Below, piece after piece: positions 34,146 through 41,910 of a stretch of 64,000 bases of DNA. Below the pieces are notes generated by a model. It ran no database searches. It worked only from the letters and a program-made list of their open reading frames with translations, and had not been told where the DNA came from. Within the stretch, counting starts at the first letter, position 1. Each line of letters begins with the position of its first letter. The position numbers and the translations under genes were made by a program. Source of the stretch: Phycisphaerales bacterium (GTDB lineage Bacteria > Planctomycetota > Phycisphaerae > Phycisphaerales > UBA1924); contig JANQQR010000027.1 in assembly GCA_028289195.1 (NCBI GenBank), positions 1 through 64,000 of the forward strand. The letters run 5' to 3'.

Positions 34146-35186
34146 CTATCCGGCACGTCGGATAACCCACCCCAGAGCGTTCCGCAGCTCGGATCGGAAC
34201 TCGGGGGGCAGGCGGAACCCGACCCCCGGGACAGCGCGGACACGCACGCGGACGCCTGCATCTCGCAGCGACTCGCCGGCCTCGACCGCGCCGTCCATCC
34301 GAGGGTCGCGAGCTCCGCCGGTGATGAATATGGGGGGGAACCCGGAATCGGCGTCGAGCACCGGATCGCCGAACTTCTCTTCCCACCACGGAGTCACGAG
34401 CACCAGGCCCGCGAACAGATCGGGATCCTGCAAAGCCAGGCGCATCGCCGCCGTGCCCCCGGCTTCGAACCCGCCGACGAACACGCGTGTGCGATCGATC
34501 GGTCGGTCGCGTTCGACCTCGGCGAGGGCCTCGAGGATCACCCAGTCGCTCTCGTCGGCGTGCCTCCATTCGAATCCGGATCCGAATCGCCGTATCGCCG
34601 CCGGAGCAACGATGACCATTTTCCTCGCCTCGGCCGCGTCCCGCCAGGCCCGCATGGCCTCGTCCGGACGTCCGCCGTCGTCGTGGAGCACCAGCAGCAC
34701 CGACGCCGGTTCATCGATATCCAGGCCCGGCGGCTCATGGATCAGGACGTCTCGCTCCGCGGCAAGCAGGATGAACTCGTCGAAACGCTGCTCGCGTTCG
34801 ACAGCGATCGCCCGCGAGAGTTCGTCGTACCGTCCGTGGTCCCGCAGCAAGTCCATTAGGGGATCGCCTTCGAATCGGAGCAGATCGCTGAAGCCGTCGT
34901 CGACCGCCGTGTCCAGCCACTCCGCGGCATCGTCGAACTCGCCAAGTCGCAAATAGTTCTGCGCGATCCGGTAGGCGATCGCCCCCTCGAAATCGTCTTC
35001 GTTGCGGAATTGCTTGGCCAGGTGAATGGCGGTGCGCCAGTCTCGCCGTTCTTCCGCCAGCCGGAGGCTCCGAACGCGGGGGTCTTCTTCGGCGAGGAGA
35101 CGCTGTCGCGGTTGCGCTTGAGCGCCGCTGCCAGAGAGCAAAGCGGCGAGTGCCGCAAACACAATGAGCGCCGCCCGCCGACTCAC
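34146..35186 (-). CDS. Degenerate alpha/beta-hydrolase paralog (pseudoenzyme)
   Basis: 346 residues with signal peptide (ALIVFAALAALLSGSGAQAQ). Same layout as the next gene: TPR-like part (EERRDWRTAIHLAKQFRNED, IAQNYLRLGEFDDAAEWLD) then hydrolase fold. The nucleophile position GFEAGG has E241 in place of Ser, and the His loop reads PGVGFRL with Phe in place of His, though D294 remains. It cannot work by the classical mechanism, so a binding or regulatory role is likely. GTG start at 35186, three bases after the methyltransferase stop. Confidence 0.75.
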   Translation of the reverse strand: MSRRAALIVFAALAALLSGSGAQAQPRQRLLAEEDPRVRSLRLAEERRDWRTAIHLAKQFRNEDDFEGAIAYRIAQNYLRLGEFDDAAEWLDTAVDDGFSDLLRFEGDPLMDLLRDHGRYDELSRAIAVEREQRFDEFILLAAERDVLIHEPPGLDIDEPASVLLVLHDDGGRPDEAMRAWRDAAEARKMVIVAPAAIRRFGSGFEWRHADESDWVILEALAEVERDRPIDRTRVFVGGFEAGGTAAMRLALQDPDLFAGLVLVTPWWEEKFGDPVLDADSGFPPIFITGGARDPRMDGAVEAGESLRDAGVRVRVRAVPGVGFRLPPEFRSELRNALGWVIRRAG

Positions 35187-35189
35187 AGA

Positions 35190-35957
35190 TCAGGCCCCCA
35201 ACTCGGCGAGATGGACTTCGGTTTCGTACTTCAGCGTCAGCGCCCCGTTCTCGCTTTCTGAATCCCAGAACGCACCCAGTTCCGACACCGCGGCACCCCT
35301 CTGTGGCTCCTCCATGGGGAAGTACGACGCGCTCGTCGCTCGTGCGATGAATCCCTCGCGATCAAGCGACTGCTGATTCGGGAACGAGAGCAATCGGGCA
35401 TCTTGAAAGACGCTCGCTCCGATCAGGGGCCGGGGTGCTGAGGAATAGAACGACGGAGAGCGGGGCGGTTCCGTCGCGTGGCGCAGAATCGTCTCCCTGT
35501 AGACGGTCGTGACTCGGTCGCTGCGATCGTGGACGTTCCAGATCAGAGCAACCCGCCCTCCGGGCTTCAGGATGCGGCCGATCTCCTGGAGGGCCGGTTC
35601 CGGTTCGAACCAGTGGAAGGCCTGAGCGACGGTGACGAGGTCGAACTCGTCGCTCTCTAGCCCGGTCTGCTCGGCGGTGCCCGAGGCCCAGGAGATCAGC
35701 TTCTCGCCCACGCTCAAGCCCGTCTCGCGCATGTCAGCGTTCGGCTCCATCGCGACGACCGAGACGCCCCGATCGGCCAGCAGCCGGGAGAAAATCCCGG
35801 TGCCCGCCCCGAGATCAGCGCCCCGAAGCGTGTCGGGGCTGCCGAGACCCTCCAGGACCGCATCGACGGACTCGTCGGGGTACGTCGGGCGCGATCGCGC
35901 GTAGACAACGGCCCGGTCGGTGAACCGGGCCGTCGGTGAGTCGTTCCGTGTTGCCAT
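35190..35957 (-). CDS. Class I SAM-dependent methyltransferase
   Basis: 255 residues. Motif I GADLGAGTGIFSRLLA (about 46-61), acidic residue in VVAMEPNADM, motif II ESDEFDLVTVAQAFHWFEPE, motif III ILKPGGRVALIWNV. The last segments and the leading FTDRAVVYARSRPTYPDE match the methyltransferase-11/UbiE-like family acting on small molecules. It heads the operon with the hydrolase pair and tag. The substrate is not identifiable. Confidence 0.88.
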   Translation of the reverse strand: MATRNDSPTARFTDRAVVYARSRPTYPDESVDAVLEGLGSPDTLRGADLGAGTGIFSRLLADRGVSVVAMEPNADMRETGLSVGEKLISWASGTAEQTGLESDEFDLVTVAQAFHWFEPEPALQEIGRILKPGGRVALIWNVHDRSDRVTTVYRETILRHATEPPRSPSFYSSAPRPLIGASVFQDARLLSFPNQQSLDREGFIARATSASYFPMEEPQRGAAVSELGAFWDSESENGALTLKYETEVHLAELGA

Positions 35958-35975
35958 ACGGGAAGGGTACCCCGC

Positions 35976-36869
35976 CTACTGGCCCGCGACTTGGACGCTG
36001 ACCTGGCCGTGCTCGGTCGCCGCTTCGATGCTCGGGCCGCCCTCGCCGATCTCGAAGGAGACTTCGCCCCCCGTTTCCGAGTGGCGATTGCCCGGCGCAT
36101 CAACCGAGAGGTTCCCGATGCGAGTCGAGACGCTGAAGGCCCCCTGCGTCCCGGCCGGCAGTTTCAGGCTGACGGAGCCGTTCGTGCTCCGGGCCAGGAC
36201 CGGCTCGGTGGGCGCCTCCGAGAGCGCGACGCTCACACCGCCGTTCGTAGACTCCGCGGCGACGGCGCCGACAACATCGATGGCGGACACGCCGCCGTTC
36301 ACCGTGCTGGCGATGATCGAGCCGGCGCAGTCTCGAACTTCGATGCCCCCGTTCATGGTCGACGCCTTGAGTTCGCCCTCGATCCCATCGATGGTGATGC
36401 CGCCGTTGAAGCTTTTGAGGTCGAGGTCGGAGTACTTCGGCGCTTCGACTCGGAACGAGACGCTCCACCAAGCCTCGTCGCCCTCGAGCTCCGGCCCGTT
36501 GGAGACGAACACCCCGTCGATCCGCTCCACGGAGATCTCCTGGAGCAAGTCCTGCGCCGCTCCCTCTTCCCTGCTCGCCGCGACGATGCGGGCGTGGACC
36601 GTGATGCCCTCGTCCGCTCCTGCGCGCACGCTGATGCCTCCGTTCAGCGATGCGTCGACTCGCACAGCGTTGCCCTGGGGTTCGAACGAAAGCGTCCTGA
36701 CCTCGCACGCACGGTGCCAGGTCTCCCCGTTTCGGGTCCACGTTTCGCGTCCGTCGTCACACCAGCCTGAGTTGTCGAAGACCCCCTCGTTGTTCTGGCC
36801 GACGGCGATCCCAGCGATCGCGGCGCTGAGCAGCCCGAGAGTGATTGCGGTCCTGGATGATCTGATCAT
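35976..36869 (-). CDS. Secreted DUF4097-type beta-strand-repeat protein
   Basis: 297 residues with signal peptide (TAITLGLLSAAIAGIAVG). The body consists of short repeated beta units with the NGG motif: SLNGGISVRAGADEGITV, SFNGGITIDGIEGELKA, TMNGGIEVRDCAGSIIA, TVNGGVSAIDVVGAVAA, STNGGVSVALSE, STNGSVSLKLPAG. This is the DUF4097 pattern. The N-terminal WCDDGRETWTRNG segment is additional. It is about 60 bp from a BlaI/CopY-like operator, suggesting stress-regulated expression. Function unknown; likely a surface or periplasmic adhesin-like protein. Confidence 0.8.
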   Translation of the reverse strand: MIRSSRTAITLGLLSAAIAGIAVGQNNEGVFDNSGWCDDGRETWTRNGETWHRACEVRTLSFEPQGNAVRVDASLNGGISVRAGADEGITVHARIVAASREEGAAQDLLQEISVERIDGVFVSNGPELEGDEAWWSVSFRVEAPKYSDLDLKSFNGGITIDGIEGELKASTMNGGIEVRDCAGSIIASTVNGGVSAIDVVGAVAAESTNGGVSVALSEAPTEPVLARSTNGSVSLKLPAGTQGAFSVSTRIGNLSVDAPGNRHSETGGEVSFEIGEGGPSIEAATEHGQVSVQVAGQ

Positions 36870-36926
36870 GAGGCACCTTTCCGTGTTCCGTGGCTGCCCT
36901 CTTTGTGTTGCGCGATCGCGCCTAAC

Positions 36927-36936
36927 TACAGATGTA
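36927..36936. promoter_or_regulatory. BlaI/CopY-type operator candidate (TACANNTGTA)
   Basis: TACAGATGTA at 36927-36936 is an exact match to the TACANNTGTA consensus of BlaI/MecI/CopY repressors, and the symmetry extends to ACTACA-GA-TGTAGT. It lies 58 bp upstream of the DUF4097-type start on the minus strand and 104 bp upstream of yifB on the plus. The gap 36870-37039 is markedly AT-rich for this window and otherwise holds no gene. No BlaI gene is present here, so the regulator is unknown. Confidence 0.45.
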
Positions 36937-37039
36937 GTAATGATACCGCGGGTCGCGGTTACCGCAAACTCAATATTTTCGGTTTTTCTTAGGCATAGGC
37001 ATTGTGTATGGATTTTGAAAGGGTATGTTTGTACGTATC

Positions 37040-38650
37040 ATGTTAGCGCGTGTGCAGAGCTTCATTCTCCAGGGCATCGAAGCGGCTCCGTGCGAGATCG
37101 AGATCGATCTCGACCAGAGGGGCCTCGACAAGGTCGACATCGTCGGCCTGCCCGACGTCGCGGTGAAGGAGTCGCTCGACCGCGTCCGGTCGGCGATTGG
37201 CAACGCCGGCTACCCGTGGCCCGCCGGCAAGCTCCTGGTGAACCTCGCCCCCGCGGACGTGCGCAAGGAGGGGCCGGTCTACGACCTGCCGATCGCGATC
37301 GGCATGCTTGTCGCCAGCGGGGTGGTCGACGAGCGCGCAGCGCAGCGGGTCTCCGTACCTGTTGCGCAAGTCACCGGCGACGTGGAGCAACCCGCTGATC
37401 TGCTCCCGGAGGGTGTTGACCCCGCGAGGTTTCTCTACGCGGGCGAGTTGGCGCTCGACGGGCGTGTGCGTCCGGTTCGGGGCGCGATCGCTCTGGCGAC
37501 CCTCGCCCGCGACCTCGGCATGCGGGGAGTCATCGTCCCCGCGGCGAATGCGGGCGAAGCCGCGGTGGTCGAAGGCGTCGAGGTTCTGGGCGTGCACACG
37601 CTGGCGGAAGTCGTCGGCCTGTTGAACGGCGCGCTGCCGGCCGAATCGCATCCGCCGGTCGATCTGGAGTCGTTGATCCAGCGCACAGTTGCCGACGTCG
37701 ATTTCGGCGAGGTGAAGGGCCAGGAGAGCGTCAAGCGTGCGATGACCGTCGCCGCGGCAGGCGGGCACAACGTTCTCATGCTCGGGCCTCCCGGCACCGG
37801 CAAGACGATGATGGCCCGCGCGCTGCCCGGGATCCTCCCCGCGATGACACCGGGCGAGGCGCTGGAAGTCACACGCATCTACTCGGCGACGGGTTCGGCT
37901 GCCGGGGGGCAGCACACGAGCGGGTTGGTGACGCGCCGGCCGGTGCGCGCTCCGCATCACACGGCATCCGCTTCAGCGGTGATCGGTGGCGGCATCGTGC
38001 CGCGTGCCGGGGAGATCAGCCTCGCCCACCGGGGCGTGCTGTTCCTCGACGAACTCCCGGAATTCCCACGGAGCGTTCTCGACACCCTCCGCCAGCCGCT
38101 GGAGGACGGCGGGATCACGATCGCAAGAGCCCATTCAACGGTTCGCTTCCCGGCGTCGTTCATGCTCATCGCGGCGATGAACCCGACGCCCAAGGGAACG
38201 GTCGACGAGAGCAACACCAGCCAGCGCGCGATGGACCGCTACCTCTCGCGCGTGAGCGGCCCGTTCATCGATCGCATCGATATTCACGTCGAGGTGCCGT
38301 CCGTGCCGTGGCGTCAACTCTCGCGCCAGGATCCGGGGCCCGAGTCGCGGACCACCTCCGCAGAGATGCGCGAGCGCGTGCTCGAGGCCCGGGATCGCCA
38401 GTCGCTGCGTCAGGGCGTCACGCTCAACGCGACCCTCCGCGGGCGCGATCTCGACCGCCTCGCCACGATGGACGACGGCGCGATGGCGCTGACCGGTCAG
38501 GCGATGTCCGAGCTCGGGCTCAGCGCCCGCGCATACGACAAGATCCGGCGTGTCGCACGCACAGTCGCCGATCTGGAGGGTGCCGACGTCCTCGGCGCAC
38601 AGCACGTCGCCGAGGCGATCCAATACCGCCTGCTCGACCGGAGGCTCTAG
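37040..38650 (+). CDS. comM: YifB/ComM family Mg-chelatase-like AAA+ ATPase
   Basis: 536 residues from ATG 37040 (MLARVQSFILQGIEA, the usual family N-terminus); ATG at 37025 would add five residues. N-terminal Lon-protease-like fold region, then Walker A GPPGTGKT (about 250), VRAPHHTASASAVIGGG, Walker B VLFLDELPEF and sensor region AAMNPTPKG. ComM helps branch migration during natural transformation in gamma-proteobacteria; the cellular role elsewhere is uncertain. Preceded by an AT-rich stretch with GAAAGG just before 37025. Ends overlapping the stop of the convergent membrane-protein gene (CTAG). Confidence 0.93.
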   Translation: MLARVQSFILQGIEAAPCEIEIDLDQRGLDKVDIVGLPDVAVKESLDRVRSAIGNAGYPWPAGKLLVNLAPADVRKEGPVYDLPIAIGMLVASGVVDERAAQRVSVPVAQVTGDVEQPADLLPEGVDPARFLYAGELALDGRVRPVRGAIALATLARDLGMRGVIVPAANAGEAAVVEGVEVLGVHTLAEVVGLLNGALPAESHPPVDLESLIQRTVADVDFGEVKGQESVKRAMTVAAAGGHNVLMLGPPGTGKTMMARALPGILPAMTPGEALEVTRIYSATGSAAGGQHTSGLVTRRPVRAPHHTASASAVIGGGIVPRAGEISLAHRGVLFLDELPEFPRSVLDTLRQPLEDGGITIARAHSTVRFPASFMLIAAMNPTPKGTVDESNTSQRAMDRYLSRVSGPFIDRIDIHVEVPSVPWRQLSRQDPGPESRTTSAEMRERVLEARDRQSLRQGVTLNATLRGRDLDRLATMDDGAMALTGQAMSELGLSARAYDKIRRVARTVADLEGADVLGAQHVAEAIQYRLLDRRL

Positions 38651-38937
38651 CGCTTGCCCGCGCCGAAGGCGGCATTGCGGGAGTGCGCGCCTCCTCCGAG
38701 AGCGCCCAGATCCATGAGAACCGCCAGAACGACGACCACGAGGTACCACCCGCTGATCGATCCGTTGGAGTTGATCCCGAACGCGTATGCGATCGTCGTA
38801 AACGGCATGAAGAAGAACCCGAGAAACGGCCAGATGAACGTCTGGTACGCGTTGCCGATGTAGTCGCTGAAGATGACCAGGAGGACCATCGTCACACGAG
38901 GAGCGAGCAGCGCTAGGGCCGCGATGAGGCAGGGCAT
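38647..38937 (-). CDS. Small membrane protein, unknown function
   Basis: 96 residues with three hydrophobic segments (LIAALALLAPRVTMVLLVIF, TFIWPFLGFFFMPFTTIAYA, WYLVVVVLAVLMDLGAL). No charged motif was recognised. It is 30 bp downstream of pgpA on the same strand, so it may be the last gene of a pgsA-pgpA operon and linked to membrane lipid or envelope function by position only. Its stop overlaps the yifB stop. Confidence 0.65.
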   Translation of the reverse strand: MPCLIAALALLAPRVTMVLLVIFSDYIGNAYQTFIWPFLGFFFMPFTTIAYAFGINSNGSISGWYLVVVVLAVLMDLGALGGGAHSRNAAFGAGKR

Positions 38938-38967
38938 CCCGTGATCATATCGAGCAGGAGGGCGCGC

Positions 38968-39507
38968 TCAGAATGCCACGCCCACGACAATCTGCGCGCC
39001 GATCGCGGTGTACACCCCGGCGACCAGGTCGTCGACCAGAACGCCCCAGCCCCTGGGGAGGCGCTCCAGGCTCCGTGCAGGCCATGGTTTGACGATGTCG
39101 AACGCCCGGAATCCAAAGAAACACAACGCGATGTAGACCAGGATCGGCGCCGCGCTCTCGGCGTTCCACACCGCGGGGTTGGCGCCCGCGAGGGCGAGCG
39201 CGACAGCCGCTGTCTCATCAGAGACCACTTCCGCCGCATCCTTTCGCCCGAATCGTCCCTCGGCATACCGGCCGAACCACACTGTGACCGCTGAGAAGAA
39301 CAGGAAGATGATCCCCATCAGCGCGTAGTGCCAAGCGGGATTCGCATGCAACAGGACCAGGATCGCCGCGAGCAGCGGCGGGGGGATCGAGCCCCAGGTG
39401 CCCGGAGCCGGGCGGAGGAACCCAAGCCCGAACGTCGTCAGGCACAGGGTTCGCGCCGACAGCGGCGTGACCGGAGCCCGGTGCTTGTTCTTGGCTGCAT
39501 CAAGCAT
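38968..39507 (-). CDS. pgpA: Phosphatidylglycerophosphatase A
   Basis: 179 residues. Converts phosphatidylglycerophosphate to phosphatidylglycerol at the inner membrane. Family signature GLGFLRPAPGTWGS (28-41), DAAEVVSDETAA (the acidic metal-site region), FRAFDIVKPWPA and RGWGVLVDDLVAGVYTA. Several membrane helices. ATG at 39507 lies within the end of pgsA (8-base overlap), so the two consecutive steps of phosphatidylglycerol synthesis are translationally coupled. Confidence 0.93.
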   Translation of the reverse strand: MLDAAKNKHRAPVTPLSARTLCLTTFGLGFLRPAPGTWGSIPPPLLAAILVLLHANPAWHYALMGIIFLFFSAVTVWFGRYAEGRFGRKDAAEVVSDETAAVALALAGANPAVWNAESAAPILVYIALCFFGFRAFDIVKPWPARSLERLPRGWGVLVDDLVAGVYTAIGAQIVVGVAF

Positions 39508-40183
39508 CGGTCGACAGAGCCTTGCGGGCGCGGGTGATATAGGGGATGGCCGAGATGGCCGTGATCAGAGTGATCGCCCAGGCGATGCCGGCGGCGGTGT
39601 GCAGAGCCCACGCCGGCAAAGACACCAAGCGGGGGTCTGGGAGATCTGACCCAGTTCCAGGGTCGCGGCGGGCCAGAATCAGCACCAGCATGATCGCCGG
39701 GGCTCCAATGGACTGCGCTACCATCTTGAGCTTGCCGCTCATCGTGGCGCTGAAATCCACGCCCTCCGATTCGAGCGTCCCGCGCATCGCCGTCACGAGC
39801 AACTCGCGAGAGAGGATCACGATCACCATCCAGGGAGCCACGCCGCTGACCGAGAGCGCTGCTGAGCCGTCCGAAGACTCGACCGTGAATGCCGGGCTGG
39901 CGAGCATCACAAATGCTCCGAGAACCAGGATCTTGTCGGCGGTCGGATCCATGATCCGCCCGAACACACTGACGGCGTCCCAACGCCTCGCGAGGAACCC
40001 GTCAAGCCAGTCCGTGATCGCCGCGACTATGAACAGCGCGGTCGCCACGGGCAAGGCCCACGGATTCTGATCTGGGAACCTGAACACCGAGAGAACGGCG
40101 ATCATCGCGGCGGCCATAGCCAAACGCGCGATGACGAGCAGGTTTGGGATGTGGCGTCGGAATTGAGGTGGTGCTTCGTTCAC
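39500..40183 (-). CDS. pgsA: CDP-diacylglycerol-glycerol-3-phosphate phosphatidyltransferase
   Basis: 227 residues from GTG 40183. Makes phosphatidylglycerophosphate, the PgpA substrate. The CDP-alcohol phosphotransferase motif D-G-x2-A-R-x8-G-x3-D-x3-D is intact: DGFLARRWDAVSVFGRIMDP then TADK (about 60-85). Six or so membrane helices. An upstream in-frame codon at 40243 would add twenty Ser/Arg-rich residues without homology, so GTG 40183 (VNEAPPQFRRHIPN) is preferred. Divergent from nuoJ; the 267 bp between hold no other gene. Confidence 0.92.
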   Translation of the reverse strand: MNEAPPQFRRHIPNLLVIARLAMAAAMIAVLSVFRFPDQNPWALPVATALFIVAAITDWLDGFLARRWDAVSVFGRIMDPTADKILVLGAFVMLASPAFTVESSDGSAALSVSGVAPWMVIVILSRELLVTAMRGTLESEGVDFSATMSGKLKMVAQSIGAPAIMLVLILARRDPGTGSDLPDPRLVSLPAWALHTAAGIAWAITLITAISAIPYITRARKALSTDA

Positions 40184-40450
40184 GACTGTGTTCCGGGCGC
40201 GGGAAGGACTCGGAGACCCGCTCGCGCCGCCCCGACGATACACATCTTGTTGGGGTCATCGGGCCTCGGGGCGGACCCGGACCACGAGATCCGGTGTGGA
40301 TGACTGCTGGGGCCTCCGGATCGGTTGCTGGTGGTGCGGGGTGGACGTATGCTCCGGGCCCATTGGCGGGCGTGGGCCCGCGGGATCAGCCGGTCTCGCC
40401 GGGAGGCGCAGCGTCGCCCGGTGTTCGTAAATAGAGAGGCGAAGGCGGGC

Positions 40451-41539
40451 TTGGGAGCCGTCGTCCATCCTGCAATCCTGTACGCGGCGCTGGTGATCGG
40501 GGCCCTCGGTGTCGCTCTGGCGCTGCCACGCCCGCGGGTCAGCCCCCAGGTGATCGGTGCGGTCCTGGGCATCGGTGCGCTCGCGGGCCTGCTCGTGTCG
40601 ATGGCGCTCAAAGCCGGCGACCAGTCTCCCGGGGCGTACTTCTACGTGTTCAGCGTGATCGCGCTCGGCTCCGGGCTCCGGGTGATCTCTCACCCCAGGC
40701 CGGTGTACGCGGCGCTCTACTTCATCATCACGATCCTCTCGAGCGCGGCCCTCTATCTCATGCTCGAGGCCGAGTTCCTGGCATTCGCGCTGATCATCAT
40801 CTACGCCGGCGCGATCCTGATCACCTATCTGTTCGTGATCATGCTGGCCGAGCAGGGGCCGAGCGAGGACGACCTGGAGGGGATGGCCACGTACGACCGC
40901 TTCAGCCGGGAGCCCGCGATCGCGTCGGGCGTCGGCTTCGCGCTCCTGGCCGCCCTCAGCGTCATGCTCCTCCGCGGCGTCGGCGAGTCAGAGATCCAGC
41001 CCTTGAATCCCTCGGGGCAGTCCTCGGTGCTGGCGCAGATGCCCAAGAAGGTGATCGCGTCGCTCGATCGCCGGGGGGTCTTCGATGGCTTTGCCGAGCC
41101 CGAGTTGTCCGATGTCGCCGACCGGGTCGATTTCCAGGCTCGAACGATCCGGCTCGTGGTCGATGATCCCGCGGCTCTCGCGGAAAGCGCGGGACGATCG
41201 GACTTCGGTCGCTTGGTCATCGGTGAGCGGGCGCTCGAACAGATCGCCGGCGGTGGCGTTCAGGAGGGCCGCGAGCTCACCATCCGCCTGCCGGACGACC
41301 TACGCCAGGAGAACATCGACGAGGTCGGGTTCGAGCTCATCGCCGGCCACCCGATGGCCCTTGAACTCGCTGGCGTCATCCTTCTGATGGCCATGCTCGG
41401 CGCAGTCGTGCTCGCACGGAAGCAGATCGAGATCGGTGAGTCGGAGAAGGAAGCCGCGGCTCGGAACCGGGCTCCGTCCAACGGGGCGGGCGGCGCATCG
41501 GCCCTCGCCGGCGATCCCTCGGAAGGGGGCGCGGGATGA
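40451..41539 (+). CDS. nuoJ: NADH-quinone oxidoreductase subunit J, with large insertion
   Basis: About 362 residues from the TTG at 40451 (AAGG upstream); GTG 40421 is an alternative. The NuoJ core is at about residues 61-135: FYVFSVIALGSGLRVISHP, EAEFLAFALIIIYAGAILIT and FVIMLAEQ, and it ends with the last helix ELAGVILLMAMLGAVVLARK (305-324). Two additional hydrophobic segments precede the core (8-52), and residues about 180-300 form an extra, mostly soluble block between helices 4 and 5. NuoJ is normally 165-200 residues. First gene of nuoJKLMN, coupled to nuoK by an ATGA overlap. Confidence 0.9.
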   Translation: MGAVVHPAILYAALVIGALGVALALPRPRVSPQVIGAVLGIGALAGLLVSMALKAGDQSPGAYFYVFSVIALGSGLRVISHPRPVYAALYFIITILSSAALYLMLEAEFLAFALIIIYAGAILITYLFVIMLAEQGPSEDDLEGMATYDRFSREPAIASGVGFALLAALSVMLLRGVGESEIQPLNPSGQSSVLAQMPKKVIASLDRRGVFDGFAEPELSDVADRVDFQARTIRLVVDDPAALAESAGRSDFGRLVIGERALEQIAGGGVQEGRELTIRLPDDLRQENIDEVGFELIAGHPMALELAGVILLMAMLGAVVLARKQIEIGESEKEAAARNRAPSNGAGGASALAGDPSEGGAG

Positions 41540-41883
41540 GCTTGTTCCTCGCGCAACTGAGCACCGCGGAGCCGATCGGCGGCCTGACGCTCGCGCACTT
41601 CCTGGTCGTGAGCGCGGTGATGTTCACGCTCGGCCTCGTTGGCTTCCTGAGCCGGCGCAACCTGATCATCATGTTCCTCTGCACGGAGATGATGTTCCAG
41701 GCGGCGGGCCTGGCACTGATCGCATTCGGGCGTTTCCATATGAACCACACCGGCGAGGTCTTCGTGATCTTCGTCCTCACGATCGCGGCGGCCGAGGCGG
41801 CTCTCGCGCTCGCTCTCGTCGTGCTCCTCTACCGGCGCAAGCAAACTCTCGACGCCGAGGCATGGGCGGAACTCCAGGGCTGA
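41536..41883 (+). CDS. nuoK: NADH-quinone oxidoreductase subunit K
   Basis: 115 residues, usual NuoK length plus a short N-terminus. Three membrane helices: HFLVVSAVMFTLGLVGFLSR, NLIIMFLCTEMMFQAAGLAL and FVIFVLTIAAAEAALALALV. The conserved Glu residues in CTEMMF and AAAEAALAL are the proton-path acids. Membrane arm of complex I. Start overlaps the nuoJ stop (ATGA), 27 bp ahead of nuoL. Confidence 0.96.
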   Translation: MSLFLAQLSTAEPIGGLTLAHFLVVSAVMFTLGLVGFLSRRNLIIMFLCTEMMFQAAGLALIAFGRFHMNHTGEVFVIFVLTIAAAEAALALALVVLLYRRKQTLDAEAWAELQG

Positions 41884-41910
41884 TGCGGCCTCGAATCAAG
41901 GGATCCCTCG

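Noticed and set aside
36870-37039. AT-rich gap before yifB as a transferred segment
   Set aside because: Only about 170 bp, with no gene, repeat or integrase; fits a promoter region with an operator better.
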